Under the pieces are notes generated by a model. It saw only the letters and a list, made by a program, of their open reading frames with translations, did not search any database and had not been told where the DNA came from. Below are positions 16,888-24,008 of a stretch of 32,394 bases of DNA, in pieces. The translations under genes and the position numbers were made by a program. Position 1 is the stretch's first letter. Each line of letters begins with the position of its first letter. The stretch comes from a bacterium (GTDB taxonomy: Bacteria; CAYTYR01; UBA6262). The DNA is taken from the NCBI GenBank assembly GCA_028712895.1, contig JAQTPL010000023.1:1-32394 (forward strand), given 5' to 3'.

Positions 16888-17604
16888 TTATTTTTTCTCT
16901 TCCTTCGCTGGCGCTGCTGCTGCACCCTCTGCAGGTTCTTCTTCTTTCTTGCCTTTCTTGATGACTTCTGGTTCAGCCGTTGCTGCCGCTGCTGCTTCCG
17001 GAGCTATCGCTCCTTCAGCTGCGACTGGCTCTTCCAATATCGTAGGCGGTACGATGCTGACCAGCATCCGCTCGGCTGGAGTAAGGACTTTGACCTGGTC
17101 ATCGGACAGCTTCAGGTCACGCACATGGATCGATTCGTTGATCTTCAGGCTGGATACATCGACCATAATATGTTCCGGGATCTGGGTAGGCAGACATTCA
17201 ACTTCCACTTCACGCTGCACATATTCCAGAATACCTCCCTCTTTGATTCCAGGCGCTTCACCTGTGACCATAACCGGCACATTAACCTTGATCTTATCTT
17301 TAAGCGAGATAGCCAGCAAATCAATATGCAGGATATTGCGAGATACTGGGTCGCGCTGGATCTCTTTGATAATTGCCGTTTTTGCTTCCTTTTTATCCCC
17401 GCCGAATTTCAGGGTTAAGACCACATTCTCCCCGGCTCCGCCATGGATGATCCGGTTAAATTCTTTCACGGCTATACCCAGGGAAATTGGGGTTTGTTTC
17501 GCTCCATACAAAACAGCGGGAATGGTGCCGGCAACACGCAAGCGCTTGGAAACGCGGGTTCCCTTTTCTGCTCTTTCCTTCACTTCCAAAATTACTTCTT
17601 TCAT
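16888..17604 (-). CDS. rplY: 50S ribosomal protein L25, Ctc/TL5 family
   Basis: Binds 5S rRNA in the large subunit. It has 238 residues, the long Ctc form with an added C-terminal beta domain. Recognisable stretches are RVAGTIPAVLYG near residue 25, IIKEIQRDPVSRNILHIDLL near 80 and GGILEYVQREVEVECLP near 125. The last 50 residues are Ala/Glu/Lys-rich low complexity (AAAAATAEPEV, KKEEEPAEGAAAAP). The ATG has a very strong AAAAGGAGGAG upstream. It lies between prs (with an inserted GGDEF gene) and pth, as in Bacillus prs-ctc-pth. Confidence 0.95.
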   Translation of the reverse strand: MKEVILEVKERAEKGTRVSKRLRVAGTIPAVLYGAKQTPISLGIAVKEFNRIIHGGAGENVVLTLKFGGDKKEAKTAIIKEIQRDPVSRNILHIDLLAISLKDKIKVNVPVMVTGEAPGIKEGGILEYVQREVEVECLPTQIPEHIMVDVSSLKINESIHVRDLKLSDDQVKVLTPAERMLVSIVPPTILEEPVAAEGAIAPEAAAAATAEPEVIKKGKKEEEPAEGAAAAPAKEEKK

Positions 17605-17625
17605 CAGCTTTCTCCTCCTTTTTTA

Positions 17626-17660
17626 TCGTACGAAAATCCTTTTTTTTATGTCGTACGGCT
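17626..17660. repeat. Short direct repeat of palindromic CGTACGA (GGDEF-ctc gap)
   Basis: Two CGTACGA-type palindromes, at about 17627-17633 and 17651-17657, are each followed on the minus strand by an A-run and GGA. The distal one supplies the ctc ribosome binding site region and the proximal one the last codons of the GGDEF gene (ending RTT). The 41-bp gap therefore looks like a direct duplication of about 24 bp. Confidence 0.5.
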
Positions 17661-19592
17661 CTCGGCAGGCTCCGGTGTATGAATTACCACCCGGTTACCT
17701 CCCATGTTTTTTGCTTTTACTAAAGCTTTTTTAGTCATCTCAATAATCGTTTCCGCTGTCATATGACCATCCAGGCCATTAAAGTTACTGACCCCTACGC
17801 TCACTGTTATTTCCAATTTCCCTCCGCCAGCCACGTTTATTTTCTGTTTTTCGACCTCCCGGCGGATATGTTCGGCTATTTCCACCACTCGGGAAACATT
17901 TTCTTTGATCCGATGAGCTACGTTATAAGCCCCCTCTTCACGGGTTTCCGGCAGGATCAGGACAAATTCCTGTCCGCTGAAACGAGCGGCTACATCAGTC
18001 AGGCGGATGCTGTTCTTGATCAGGGCAGCTACTTCGGTAATGATCCGATCGCCTTCTTTATGCCCATATACGTCATTTAGCTTATTCATATTATCGATAT
18101 CGATCAAGACCAGGGAAAGATAATGGGAATACCGCCTGGCGCGGTCCATTTCCTCAGCCATCCGGCGCTGAAAATAACGGTGATAATACAATTGTGTCTG
18201 GCTGTCGGTCACGGCTTCTGTATAAAGCTTGGCCTTTTCCAAGGCGATAGCTGCCTGACCAGCCAAGGCTTCCAGAATATCGATATCTGCCTGGTTATAA
18301 ATTGCTCCAGACTGCTTGTTGTCCAGGCAAACCAGGCCGGTTAAATTACCCCGGTAAAACAGCGGTATCACCACTTCTGCGCTGATCCGGCGGAGATCTC
18401 CGAAGATCTCTTTCAAATTCTGTTTCGAAAGATATTGTTCGGCTTCCTCCTTGATCAGGATACTACGGTTCTCTTTCAACCAGGCAATGAGCGGTGCGTC
18501 CTGGCGGATAGAATATTGGCTCATTAAACCTTTTTCCAGGGCATAACCCGCCCGGATATCATAATTCCCTTCATTATTCTCCAATAGCAAGCTGGCTTTG
18601 AGCATCCCGATATTTTTAGCCAGCATCTGGATCAGGAAATAACATAATTCATTTAAGTCCAGCTTAGTAATAAGCAGCTGGGTTGTTTCTTTCAGCGCCT
18701 TCTGGTATTCATATTTATTGCGATAGACGATCACATCAATGACCTGTTGTAGTTTATCTTTCATGGAGGTAAAGAACATGACCGTAATAATGATCGCTAC
18801 TGCTAATAAACCAGCCAGGGACGGGCTGAAAATTGGCAATAGGGCATTCGTCAACAGCACATAACACAGAGCCACCAGCATGCTGTTAACAAATAAGAAA
18901 ATAAGCTTATTAATGATAATATCTATTTCTACCAGCCGGTAACGCAAAACCGTGATCACTACCAGTACTAGCCCCAGCATGGTGAAAAGATAACCAGAAG
19001 GATAAAATTCAATCCCTTTGATACCCAAAAAATCAATGGCACTGAGCGGCAAGATGCCTACGGTGCAAAAAAGATACCGGATCTGGCTGTATTTCAACGA
19101 TGATGTTCTCTTCGCTTCCCGGTAATGCTTATACAGGATATAATTAATACGGGCATAAAGAACAAGATAAAAAACAGCGAATACCCCATGCACTATCCCA
19201 CCTATAGGAGTATAGCCCCAGAAAAACTGACGATACCCACTGAAAAATAAGGGATTAAGCATGGCGTTCATAGCGAAAACCAATCCCCCGATATAGGGAA
19301 TGGTCAAGGACTGGCCCCGGCTTTTAATATTTAGAAAGATCACGGTATAATGATAGAGCAATATCGGTATAAAAATAAAGCCAACATATCCCAGCCGCAG
19401 CAAAAACATGATCAATTCTCTGCCCGCAAAATAATTGGCCAAAGCGAAACAGATCAGCCACAAAGTACTGGCTATACAGGTAAGGCCGAGCAGGATATTG
19501 ACCCGGGCCCGGATATTTTTGACCAGGATAAAAGAACCCAGGAAAAACAAACTACTGCCTATGATCAGGTACGGTATGGTGTTAAAAGCCAT
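17646..19592 (-). CDS. Membrane GAF-GGDEF protein with degenerate SGQEF signature
   Basis: Predicted sensory protein of 648 residues. Residues 1-275 form about eight membrane helices like the sensor module of 7TM-type histidine kinases. About 300-450 is a GAF domain (ending ALAGQAAIALEKAKL). About 480-640 is a GGDEF domain with LIDIDNMNKLND (D498 and D500) and YGHKEGD. The signature at 539-543 is SGQEF: the third position, normally Asp or Glu and needed for metal binding and catalysis, is Gln. The inhibitory I-site RLTD (530-533) is intact, five residues upstream as in active enzymes. It may be a c-di-GMP receptor rather than a synthase, or weakly active. It is inserted between prs and ctc. 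GAGG lies 4 nt before the ATG. Confidence 0.88.
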   Translation of the reverse strand: MAFNTIPYLIIGSSLFFLGSFILVKNIRARVNILLGLTCIASTLWLICFALANYFAGRELIMFLLRLGYVGFIFIPILLYHYTVIFLNIKSRGQSLTIPYIGGLVFAMNAMLNPLFFSGYRQFFWGYTPIGGIVHGVFAVFYLVLYARINYILYKHYREAKRTSSLKYSQIRYLFCTVGILPLSAIDFLGIKGIEFYPSGYLFTMLGLVLVVITVLRYRLVEIDIIINKLIFLFVNSMLVALCYVLLTNALLPIFSPSLAGLLAVAIIITVMFFTSMKDKLQQVIDVIVYRNKYEYQKALKETTQLLITKLDLNELCYFLIQMLAKNIGMLKASLLLENNEGNYDIRAGYALEKGLMSQYSIRQDAPLIAWLKENRSILIKEEAEQYLSKQNLKEIFGDLRRISAEVVIPLFYRGNLTGLVCLDNKQSGAIYNQADIDILEALAGQAAIALEKAKLYTEAVTDSQTQLYYHRYFQRRMAEEMDRARRYSHYLSLVLIDIDNMNKLNDVYGHKEGDRIITEVAALIKNSIRLTDVAARFSGQEFVLILPETREEGAYNVAHRIKENVSRVVEIAEHIRREVEKQKINVAGGGKLEITVSVGVSNFNGLDGHMTAETIIEMTKKALVKAKNMGGNRVVIHTPEPAESRTT

Positions 19593-19610
19593 GTGACCTC
19601 AAACAACTGC

Positions 19611-19690
19611 AGTTTTGAGTTAGAAGTTTTAACTTATAAATTAAGGTTTAATTACCATAATTCAAAACTCAAAATTCAAAATTTATAACT
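19611..19690. repeat. Heptamer array, GTTTTGA type, in inverted arms (GGDEF-prs gap)
   Basis: Three perfect 7-bp units TTCAAAA, CTCAAAA and TTCAAAA stand at 19661-19681. The inverted arm is at 19611-19640 (begins AGTTTTGAGTTAG). It uses the same word as the array at 5416-5490. The gap between the arms is A/T-rich. Confidence 0.75.
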
Positions 19691-19695
19691 GTCTC

Positions 19696-20637
19696 TTAAA
19701 TAAACAGCGAGCTCAGTGATTCTTCTTCATGAATACGCTTGATCGAATCAGCCAATAATTTAGCTACGGATAGTACTTTTATTTTCCCCTGGGCATCTTC
19801 CCGTAGAGGAATGGTATTAGTTACTATTACTTCCTTAAGCACTGATCCCCGGATACGTTCCAGGGCCAAGCCGCTCAACACCGGATGGGTGCAAGCCGCG
19901 TAAATATCCAATGCCCCGTTTTTCTTTAGTACCTCTGCTGCTTTCACCAGGGTACCGGCACTATCAATGATATCATCCAGGATCACTACATTTTTACCCT
20001 GTACATCCCCGACTACATAATTCATTTCCGCCTTGCCTGGCGCCGGTCTTCTCTTATCGATAAAACCCAAGGCTGATTCGCGCTGCAGCCGTTTGGCAAA
20101 AGCCCTGGCTCTTTCTACCCCGCCGGCATCCGGGGAAATAGTCACCAGGTTCAGGATCTTTTTATGGTTAAAATATTCGACCAAGACCGGCGCGGCAAAT
20201 AAATGATCAACCGGTATGTCAAAATAACCTTGCAGCTGGCCCGCGTGCAGGTCCATCGCCAGGATACGGTTCGCGCCGGCTTTAGTGATTAAGTTAGCCA
20301 CCAGCTTAGCCGTGATCGGCACCCTGGGTTCAACTTTACGGTCTTGCCGGGCATAGCCGTAATAAGGAAGTACTGCCGTTATCCGGCGGGCACTGGCCCT
20401 TTTTAAAGCATCGATAATGATCAATAATTCCATTAAGTTATTATTCACCGGAGGACAGGTAGGCTGAATGACAAAGACATCCTCGCCCCGGACATTTTCC
20501 TTGATCTTGACGTTTATTTCGCCATCGTTAAAGTTAGCCACCTCTGATGCTACTGGTCTGATCTTCAGGTGTTTGCTAATTTCTTCCACTAATTTTAAAT
20601 TGGCATTCCCGGCGCAAATCCTCAAACCATTAGACAT
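19696..20637 (-). CDS. prs: Ribose-phosphate pyrophosphokinase
   Basis: Makes PRPP from ribose 5-phosphate and ATP for nucleotide, His and Trp synthesis. It has 313 residues, full length. Motifs include VFVIQPTCPPVNNNLMEL (about 54-71), YYGYARQDRK, AMDLHAGQLQGYF and the PRPP-binding loop VVILDDIIDSAGT. AGGAGG sits 6 nt before the ATG. The order glmU-prs-ctc-pth is that of Bacillus gcaD-prs-ctc-pth. Confidence 0.98.
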   Translation of the reverse strand: MSNGLRICAGNANLKLVEEISKHLKIRPVASEVANFNDGEINVKIKENVRGEDVFVIQPTCPPVNNNLMELLIIIDALKRASARRITAVLPYYGYARQDRKVEPRVPITAKLVANLITKAGANRILAMDLHAGQLQGYFDIPVDHLFAAPVLVEYFNHKKILNLVTISPDAGGVERARAFAKRLQRESALGFIDKRRPAPGKAEMNYVVGDVQGKNVVILDDIIDSAGTLVKAAEVLKKNGALDIYAACTHPVLSGLALERIRGSVLKEVIVTNTIPLREDAQGKIKVLSVAKLLADSIKRIHEEESLSSLFI

Positions 20638-20668
20638 AGTATCCTCCTGGAGTTTGTTGTAGGGGTGA

Positions 20669-20743
20669 GAAGTAAGTTTGGTCTGAGGTCGTTAGGCCTG
20701 GGCTTTAAACTACAAACTTTAGACTTACTTCTATACTTACTTC
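20669..20743. repeat. Dispersed palindromic element A, copy 1 (prs-glmU gap)
   Basis: This 75-bp element begins GAAGTAAGTTTGGTC and ends ATACTTACTTC. The ends are complementary, so it can fold on itself. It shares at least 57 aligned identical positions with copy 2 at 22999-23074, and copy 3 at 31383-31457 is in reverse orientation. The upstream glmU-like gene ends (TAG, 20750-20752) in repeat-like sequence just beyond it. Confidence 0.8.
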
Positions 20744-20749
20744 CACAAC

Positions 20750-21502
20750 CTATAACTTTCTACTTGTATAATAAGCATTAGCCGCGGCCAATTGATGTTG
20801 ATCGTTAATACCGGCAACTTCCTGGTTACTGGTACAGACCAAGGCCCCGATACAGGCGCCCTCTTGCTGCAGTAAGCCAATCGCATCAGTCAGGTAATAT
20901 TCCTTTTTTTGGTTATTCGGCTTTATTTTTCTAAGTATCCGGAAAAGTTCAGGCGCTTGAAAACAATAAATCCCGGTGTTTATCTCCTGGACCTGCTTTT
21001 CCTGCTCTGAAGCATCTTTTTCTTCGGCAATTCTCACGACCTGGTCGCCAGCCCGGATGATCCGGCCATAACCAGTTGGTGTTGTCATAACAGTAGTCAA
21101 TATGGTAGCGGCATTACCCTGCCGCTGATGCAGCGTCATTAGTTTTTGCAATGTTCCCTTGGTGATCAAGGGGACATCAGCACATAACACCAAAACATTA
21201 CCGCGGTAACCAGCCAAAACTTTAGCTGACTGTAATACCGCATGCCCTGAACCAAGCCGTTTGGCTTGAAAAACAATAGTAACCTGGCCATATCCCGGAT
21301 TATCCTGTATATGGCCAGCCACTGTTTTGCCGCGAAACCCTAACACCAATATCTGCTGGTCCATACCCAAGGATAATACCGTGTCTAAGACATGGTCTAC
21401 AAGCGGTTTCCCGCCCACTGTATGTAATACTTTGGGCAAGGTTGATTTCATCCGGGTACCTTCGCCGGCACCCAGGATCACGCTGGCAAATCCCTTGAAC
21501 AT
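20750..21502 (-). CDS. GlmU-type nucleotidyltransferase, N-terminal domain only
   Basis: Likely converts GlcNAc-1-phosphate and UTP to UDP-GlcNAc, precursor of peptidoglycan and lipid A. It has 250 residues. The nucleotide-binding loop ILGAGEGTRMKSTLPKVLH, LCADVPLI and EINTGIYCF match the GlmU pyrophosphorylase domain. GlmU is normally about 455 residues with a left-handed beta-helix acetyltransferase; that half is absent, and the 112 bp before prs leave no room for a frameshifted remnant. The start at 21502 (MFKGFASVILGAG) has AAAGGA upstream. The final residues (TSRKL) and the TAG stop are repeat-like. GlcN-1-P acetylation must be done elsewhere, or the true substrate is another sugar phosphate. 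Confidence 0.85.
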   Translation of the reverse strand: MFKGFASVILGAGEGTRMKSTLPKVLHTVGGKPLVDHVLDTVLSLGMDQQILVLGFRGKTVAGHIQDNPGYGQVTIVFQAKRLGSGHAVLQSAKVLAGYRGNVLVLCADVPLITKGTLQKLMTLHQRQGNAATILTTVMTTPTGYGRIIRAGDQVVRIAEEKDASEQEKQVQEINTGIYCFQAPELFRILRKIKPNNQKKEYYLTDAIGLLQQEGACIGALVCTSNQEVAGINDQHQLAAANAYYTSRKL

Positions 21503-21544
21503 GCAAATTCCTTTAACTAAATGCTGGGAATAGGGTTTAGTGAG

Positions 21545-21584
21545 TAGAGAAAGTGCAACCACGACTCAGGTTGCACTTTCTCTA
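21545..21584 (-). terminator. Perfect 16-bp hairpin downstream of tRNA-Gln
   Basis: TAGAGAAAGTGCAACC at 21545-21560 pairs perfectly with 21569-21584 around an 8-nt loop. It begins 20 nt after the tRNA 3' end and lies before the glmU-like gene. There is no T-tract after it on either strand, so factor-independent termination is doubtful; it may mark the tRNA 3' trailer for processing or be a mobile palindrome. Confidence 0.5.
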
Positions 21585-21603
21585 AAATTATCCCTCATAA
21601 CTC

Positions 21604-21675
21604 CTCTGGGGCTAGGACTCGAACCTAGAACAGGAGATCCAAAGTCTCCGGTGTTACCAATTACACCACCCCAGA
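21604..21675 (-). tRNA. tRNA-Gln (anticodon TTG)
   Basis: A 72-nt cloverleaf reads cleanly on the minus strand. The acceptor stem TCTGGGG pairs with CCCCAGA; the D-arm is GTGT with ACAC; the anticodon stem GGAGA/TCTCC encloses CTTTGGA, giving anticodon TTG; the T-arm CTAGG TTCGAGT CCTAG is canonical. The discriminator base is G and CCA is not encoded. It lies between spoVG and the glmU-like gene. Confidence 0.96.
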
Positions 21676-21680
21676 ATAAA

Positions 21681-21765
21681 TACGCTTATAGAATTAGAAA
21701 CGCTTATAGCGAATGGTCTATGCGTATAGCAGAAGCATTATTGTCTTGTTTCCGCTATTAGCTAC
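21681..21765. repeat. Degenerate TAGCGNA-type array upstream of tRNA-Gln
   Basis: ACGCTTATAG occurs twice (21682-21691 and 21700-21709). An inverted relative CTATGCGTATAGC is at 21718-21730 and TCCGCTATTAGCTA at 21751-21764. Read on the minus strand the last part gives 7-bp units TAGCTAA and TAGCGGA. The spoVG stop TAG (21762-21764) is the start of this array. Confidence 0.6.
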
Positions 21766-22058
21766 ATGCCATTCGCGCCCTTGTTTTCTGGGGGCTCTTT
21801 CAGCTTTTCTTCATAAGCAGCAATGACTTTATCTTCAATGAGTTTCCTGGTTTCATTATTCAAGGGATGGGCGATGTCCTTGAAAGTGCCGTCCTTCAGT
21901 TTGCGGCTGGGCATCGATACGAATAATCCTTTGTCACCGCGGATCACTTTTAAGCCGCTCACCACAAAACAGTCATCAAAAATTATATTGGCAAAGGCTT
22001 TGAGCCTTTTTTCCGCTTCATCCAACACTAGATTCACTTTTACTGCCGTAATCTCCAT
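21762..22058 (-). CDS. spoVG: SpoVG family RNA/DNA-binding regulator
   Basis: Small nucleic-acid-binding regulator. It has 98 residues when started at MEITAVKVNLV (22058), where GGTGG is 5 nt upstream; an ATG at 22070 has its G-run too close. The family core is intact: RLKAFANIIFDDCFVVSGLKVI and GLFVSMPSRKLKDGTFKDIAHPLN, in adjacent segments at about residues 20-70. SpoVG proteins bind nucleic acid and affect many processes; a target cannot be read here. The ispE-spoVG-glmU-prs order matches Bacillus. The last codons (GANGM) run into a repeat array. Confidence 0.95.
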   Translation of the reverse strand: MEITAVKVNLVLDEAEKRLKAFANIIFDDCFVVSGLKVIRGDKGLFVSMPSRKLKDGTFKDIAHPLNNETRKLIEDKVIAAYEEKLKEPPENKGANGM

Positions 22059-22076
22059 GCTGTCCACCATCCCCCA

Positions 22077-22961
22077 TTAGAATACACATTTTCCCCGGTG
22101 CCGGGGCAAGGAACTCCCGTTCCATATCCAAAAACTTTTAGCTTTAGAAAACACCTCCTTGATTCGATTCTCAGCTGTCCGGCTGGGTACCAGCCCAAAA
22201 ACAGTAGAGCCGCTGCCGCTCATAAGGGCTGCGGTGGCTCCTAAGGATAATAAACGGTGTTTTATTTCTAAAATTAATGGATATTTACTGATGCATACCG
22301 ATTCTAGATCGTTCTGCAGGTATTCTTTTAGTTGATTAAAACGCTTCTGGATCAGGGTTTTGTGTATAATTTTAATATTTTTTGGGTGTTTAGTCAAGCT
22401 TATTTTTAAGTTTTTATAAGCCCAAGCTGTGGAAATACCCAATAATGGCTTTACCAGAACCAACCTGAATGCAGGGATTCCCGGCCAGGGATTTAATATT
22501 TCCCCCCTCCCCTGAGCCAGGGCAGTGCCCCCGCCGATAAAAAAAGGCACATCTGATCCTAAGGTACCGCCGATTTGTACCAACCTTTTGTCAGTCAGGT
22601 GAAGTTGCCAGAGGTAATTCAGTGCTTTTAACGTGGCTGCGGCATCGCTGGAACCGCCTCCTAACCCGGCCCCGACCGGGATATTCTTCTGTATCCGGAT
22701 ACTGACCCCGTAAACAGGCTTCTTCAAGCGCCTGGCTTCCTCTTGCATAACTACGGCAGCTTTGTACACCAGGTTATTTTTATTGAGCGGCAAAGTCTGG
22801 TCTGAACAATCAAGTATAATACCCTGCGGCGCTTTACTAATAGTCAGCACATCATGCAAGGCGATTTCCTGCATTACACTGGCCAGGTCATGGTAGCCGT
22901 CAGCGCGCCTGGACAATACTTGCAGCATTAGGTTGATCTTAGCATAAGCTTTTATTTTCAT
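22077..22961 (-). CDS. ispE: 4-diphosphocytidyl-2-C-methyl-D-erythritol kinase
   Basis: Phosphorylates CDP-methylerythritol in the non-mevalonate pathway, between the IspD and IspF steps. It has 294 residues. As a GHMP kinase it shows KAYAKINLMLQVLSRRADGYH at the N-terminus, the ATP loop PVGAGLGGGSSDAAATLKAL at about 95-115, and the C-terminal ALMSGSGSTVFGL motif. AAGGG is close to the ATG. It is followed 18 bp later by spoVG. Confidence 0.97.
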   Translation of the reverse strand: MKIKAYAKINLMLQVLSRRADGYHDLASVMQEIALHDVLTISKAPQGIILDCSDQTLPLNKNNLVYKAAVVMQEEARRLKKPVYGVSIRIQKNIPVGAGLGGGSSDAAATLKALNYLWQLHLTDKRLVQIGGTLGSDVPFFIGGGTALAQGRGEILNPWPGIPAFRLVLVKPLLGISTAWAYKNLKISLTKHPKNIKIIHKTLIQKRFNQLKEYLQNDLESVCISKYPLILEIKHRLLSLGATAALMSGSGSTVFGLVPSRTAENRIKEVFSKAKSFWIWNGSSLPRHRGKCVF

Positions 22962-22998
22962 ACACCCTTCTTAATCAAGTTATTGGGTATTGGGTTTG

Positions 22999-23074
22999 GA
23001 AGTAAGTTTGGTCCAAGGTCTTTGGAAGTTAGGATTTAAACCACAAACTTCAGACCTCCTTCCATACTTACTTC
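22999..23074. repeat. Dispersed palindromic element A, copy 2 (ispE-LolB gap)
   Basis: A 76-bp element with the same ends as copy 1 (GAAGTAAG at the left, CTTACTTC at the right) and the same inner words TTTGGTC, AGGTC and TTTAAAC. It lies in the ispE upstream region, 38 bp before the ispE start on the minus strand. Confidence 0.8.
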
Positions 23075-23090
23075 TAAAACCTACAACCAA

Positions 23091-23861
23091 TTACTGGAAA
23101 TCCCGCAGGAAATCTGAAAGCTTTTTCTCTTCATAGGTGGCTGGCAATTTTAGTTTAAACACGTCCGCGCTAATTTGCTCATTAAAAGAAAGCCGGCTGA
23201 ATTTAAAAGTCGCCTTCTGCCGTAAGTCACGGTCATAGACACTCACCAGCCCCGGGTAATACCAGTCTCCTACTTTGATGATCCCTGCACGCTCCACTAT
23301 CCTGATCGCTTCATTAGTCCGCAATGACCTGACCTCATGCCTGGTAATGACTTTTGTTGCTTTATTCACCCAAGCCAGGTTTTGCTGCCCCTCAGCGATC
23401 CAGGCAACTTTATAAGACTTGCTATTTTCCGTTATAATTATATTCTGTCCTGTTCCCAGATCAAGCCTGGAGCCATAAATAAATCCTTGTAACAGGTCAT
23501 TGATCGTAAAAGCCGGCCCCAATTCATCAGTTCTGCCTTTGACCAGGATATTCCTGATTGGGATAAAAAGCTGAAAATCATTCTGGTCGATCACTACCAT
23601 AACCACCGGAATGCCTAAAATACCGGCTATTTCTAAACGCAACAGGTTTGGTGAGGAATAATATATTTTCTGAGCCAGGATATAATTTCCGGCACTGCTT
23701 TGCAATTGTACTTTCACCCAGCCTTGTAAACTTTGGATCTCAGCTTGCGACTGGGACTGCTGGCTCATGAAAGCACCCGGGCTGAGCGTACTGGGAAAAT
23801 AATGGCGGTTACAGCCAGTGAGAGTAATTAAAACACCGATCAATAGTAATTTTCGCTGCAA
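23091..23861 (-). CDS. LolB-like outer-membrane lipoprotein (DUF4292-like)
   Basis: Predicted lipoprotein of 256 residues. The N-terminus MQRKLLLIGVLITLTGC is a lipoprotein signal with the lipobox LTGC, acylated Cys17. The rest is beta-rich, with LQGWVKVQL, AQKIYYSSPNLLRLEIAGILG and IRNILVKGR as in LolA/LolB-fold proteins that carry lipoproteins to the outer membrane. The family assignment is from overall pattern and is moderate. It is downstream of the TPR gene and separated from it by an 8-bp array. Confidence 0.7.
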   Translation of the reverse strand: MQRKLLLIGVLITLTGCNRHYFPSTLSPGAFMSQQSQSQAEIQSLQGWVKVQLQSSAGNYILAQKIYYSSPNLLRLEIAGILGIPVVMVVIDQNDFQLFIPIRNILVKGRTDELGPAFTINDLLQGFIYGSRLDLGTGQNIIITENSKSYKVAWIAEGQQNLAWVNKATKVITRHEVRSLRTNEAIRIVERAGIIKVGDWYYPGLVSVYDRDLRQKATFKFSRLSFNEQISADVFKLKLPATYEEKKLSDFLRDFQ

Positions 23862-23890
23862 GTTAGTTCCTTTAGTAAACAGGGTTAGGG

Positions 23891-24002
23891 TATCAGGTAA
23901 TCAGGGGAACAGGAAGTGGGCATCAGGATAACAGGAAATCAGGTTTTCTTGATAACCTGATCTTCTGATTACCTCTCCCTGATAACCAGATAACCTGATA
24001 GT
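23891..24002. repeat. Octamer array, ATCAGGTT type, in inverted arms (TPR-LolB gap)
   Basis: Arm one (23891-23943) has repeated ATCAGG words with 8-bp spacing in places. Arm two (23950-24001) is inverted: on the minus strand it reads ATCAGGTT, ATCTGGTT, ATCAGGGA and further related words. The two arms can form a long imperfect hairpin with a short loop. It is the longest array in the window. Confidence 0.8.
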
Positions 24003-24008
24003 CTTAAC

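Noticed and set aside
20638-20749. Frameshifted acetyltransferase half of GlmU
   Set aside because: The 112-bp gap is filled by element A and contains no hexapeptide-repeat coding potential in any frame.
21604-21675. tRNA-Gln as an integration site
   Set aside because: There is no integrase gene and no duplicated tRNA 3' end nearby; both flanks are conserved housekeeping genes.
23891-24002. Possible CRISPR array
   Set aside because: Repeats are 7-8 bp, contiguous and degenerate with inverted copies. There are no 25-40 bp direct repeats with unique spacers and no cas genes in the window.
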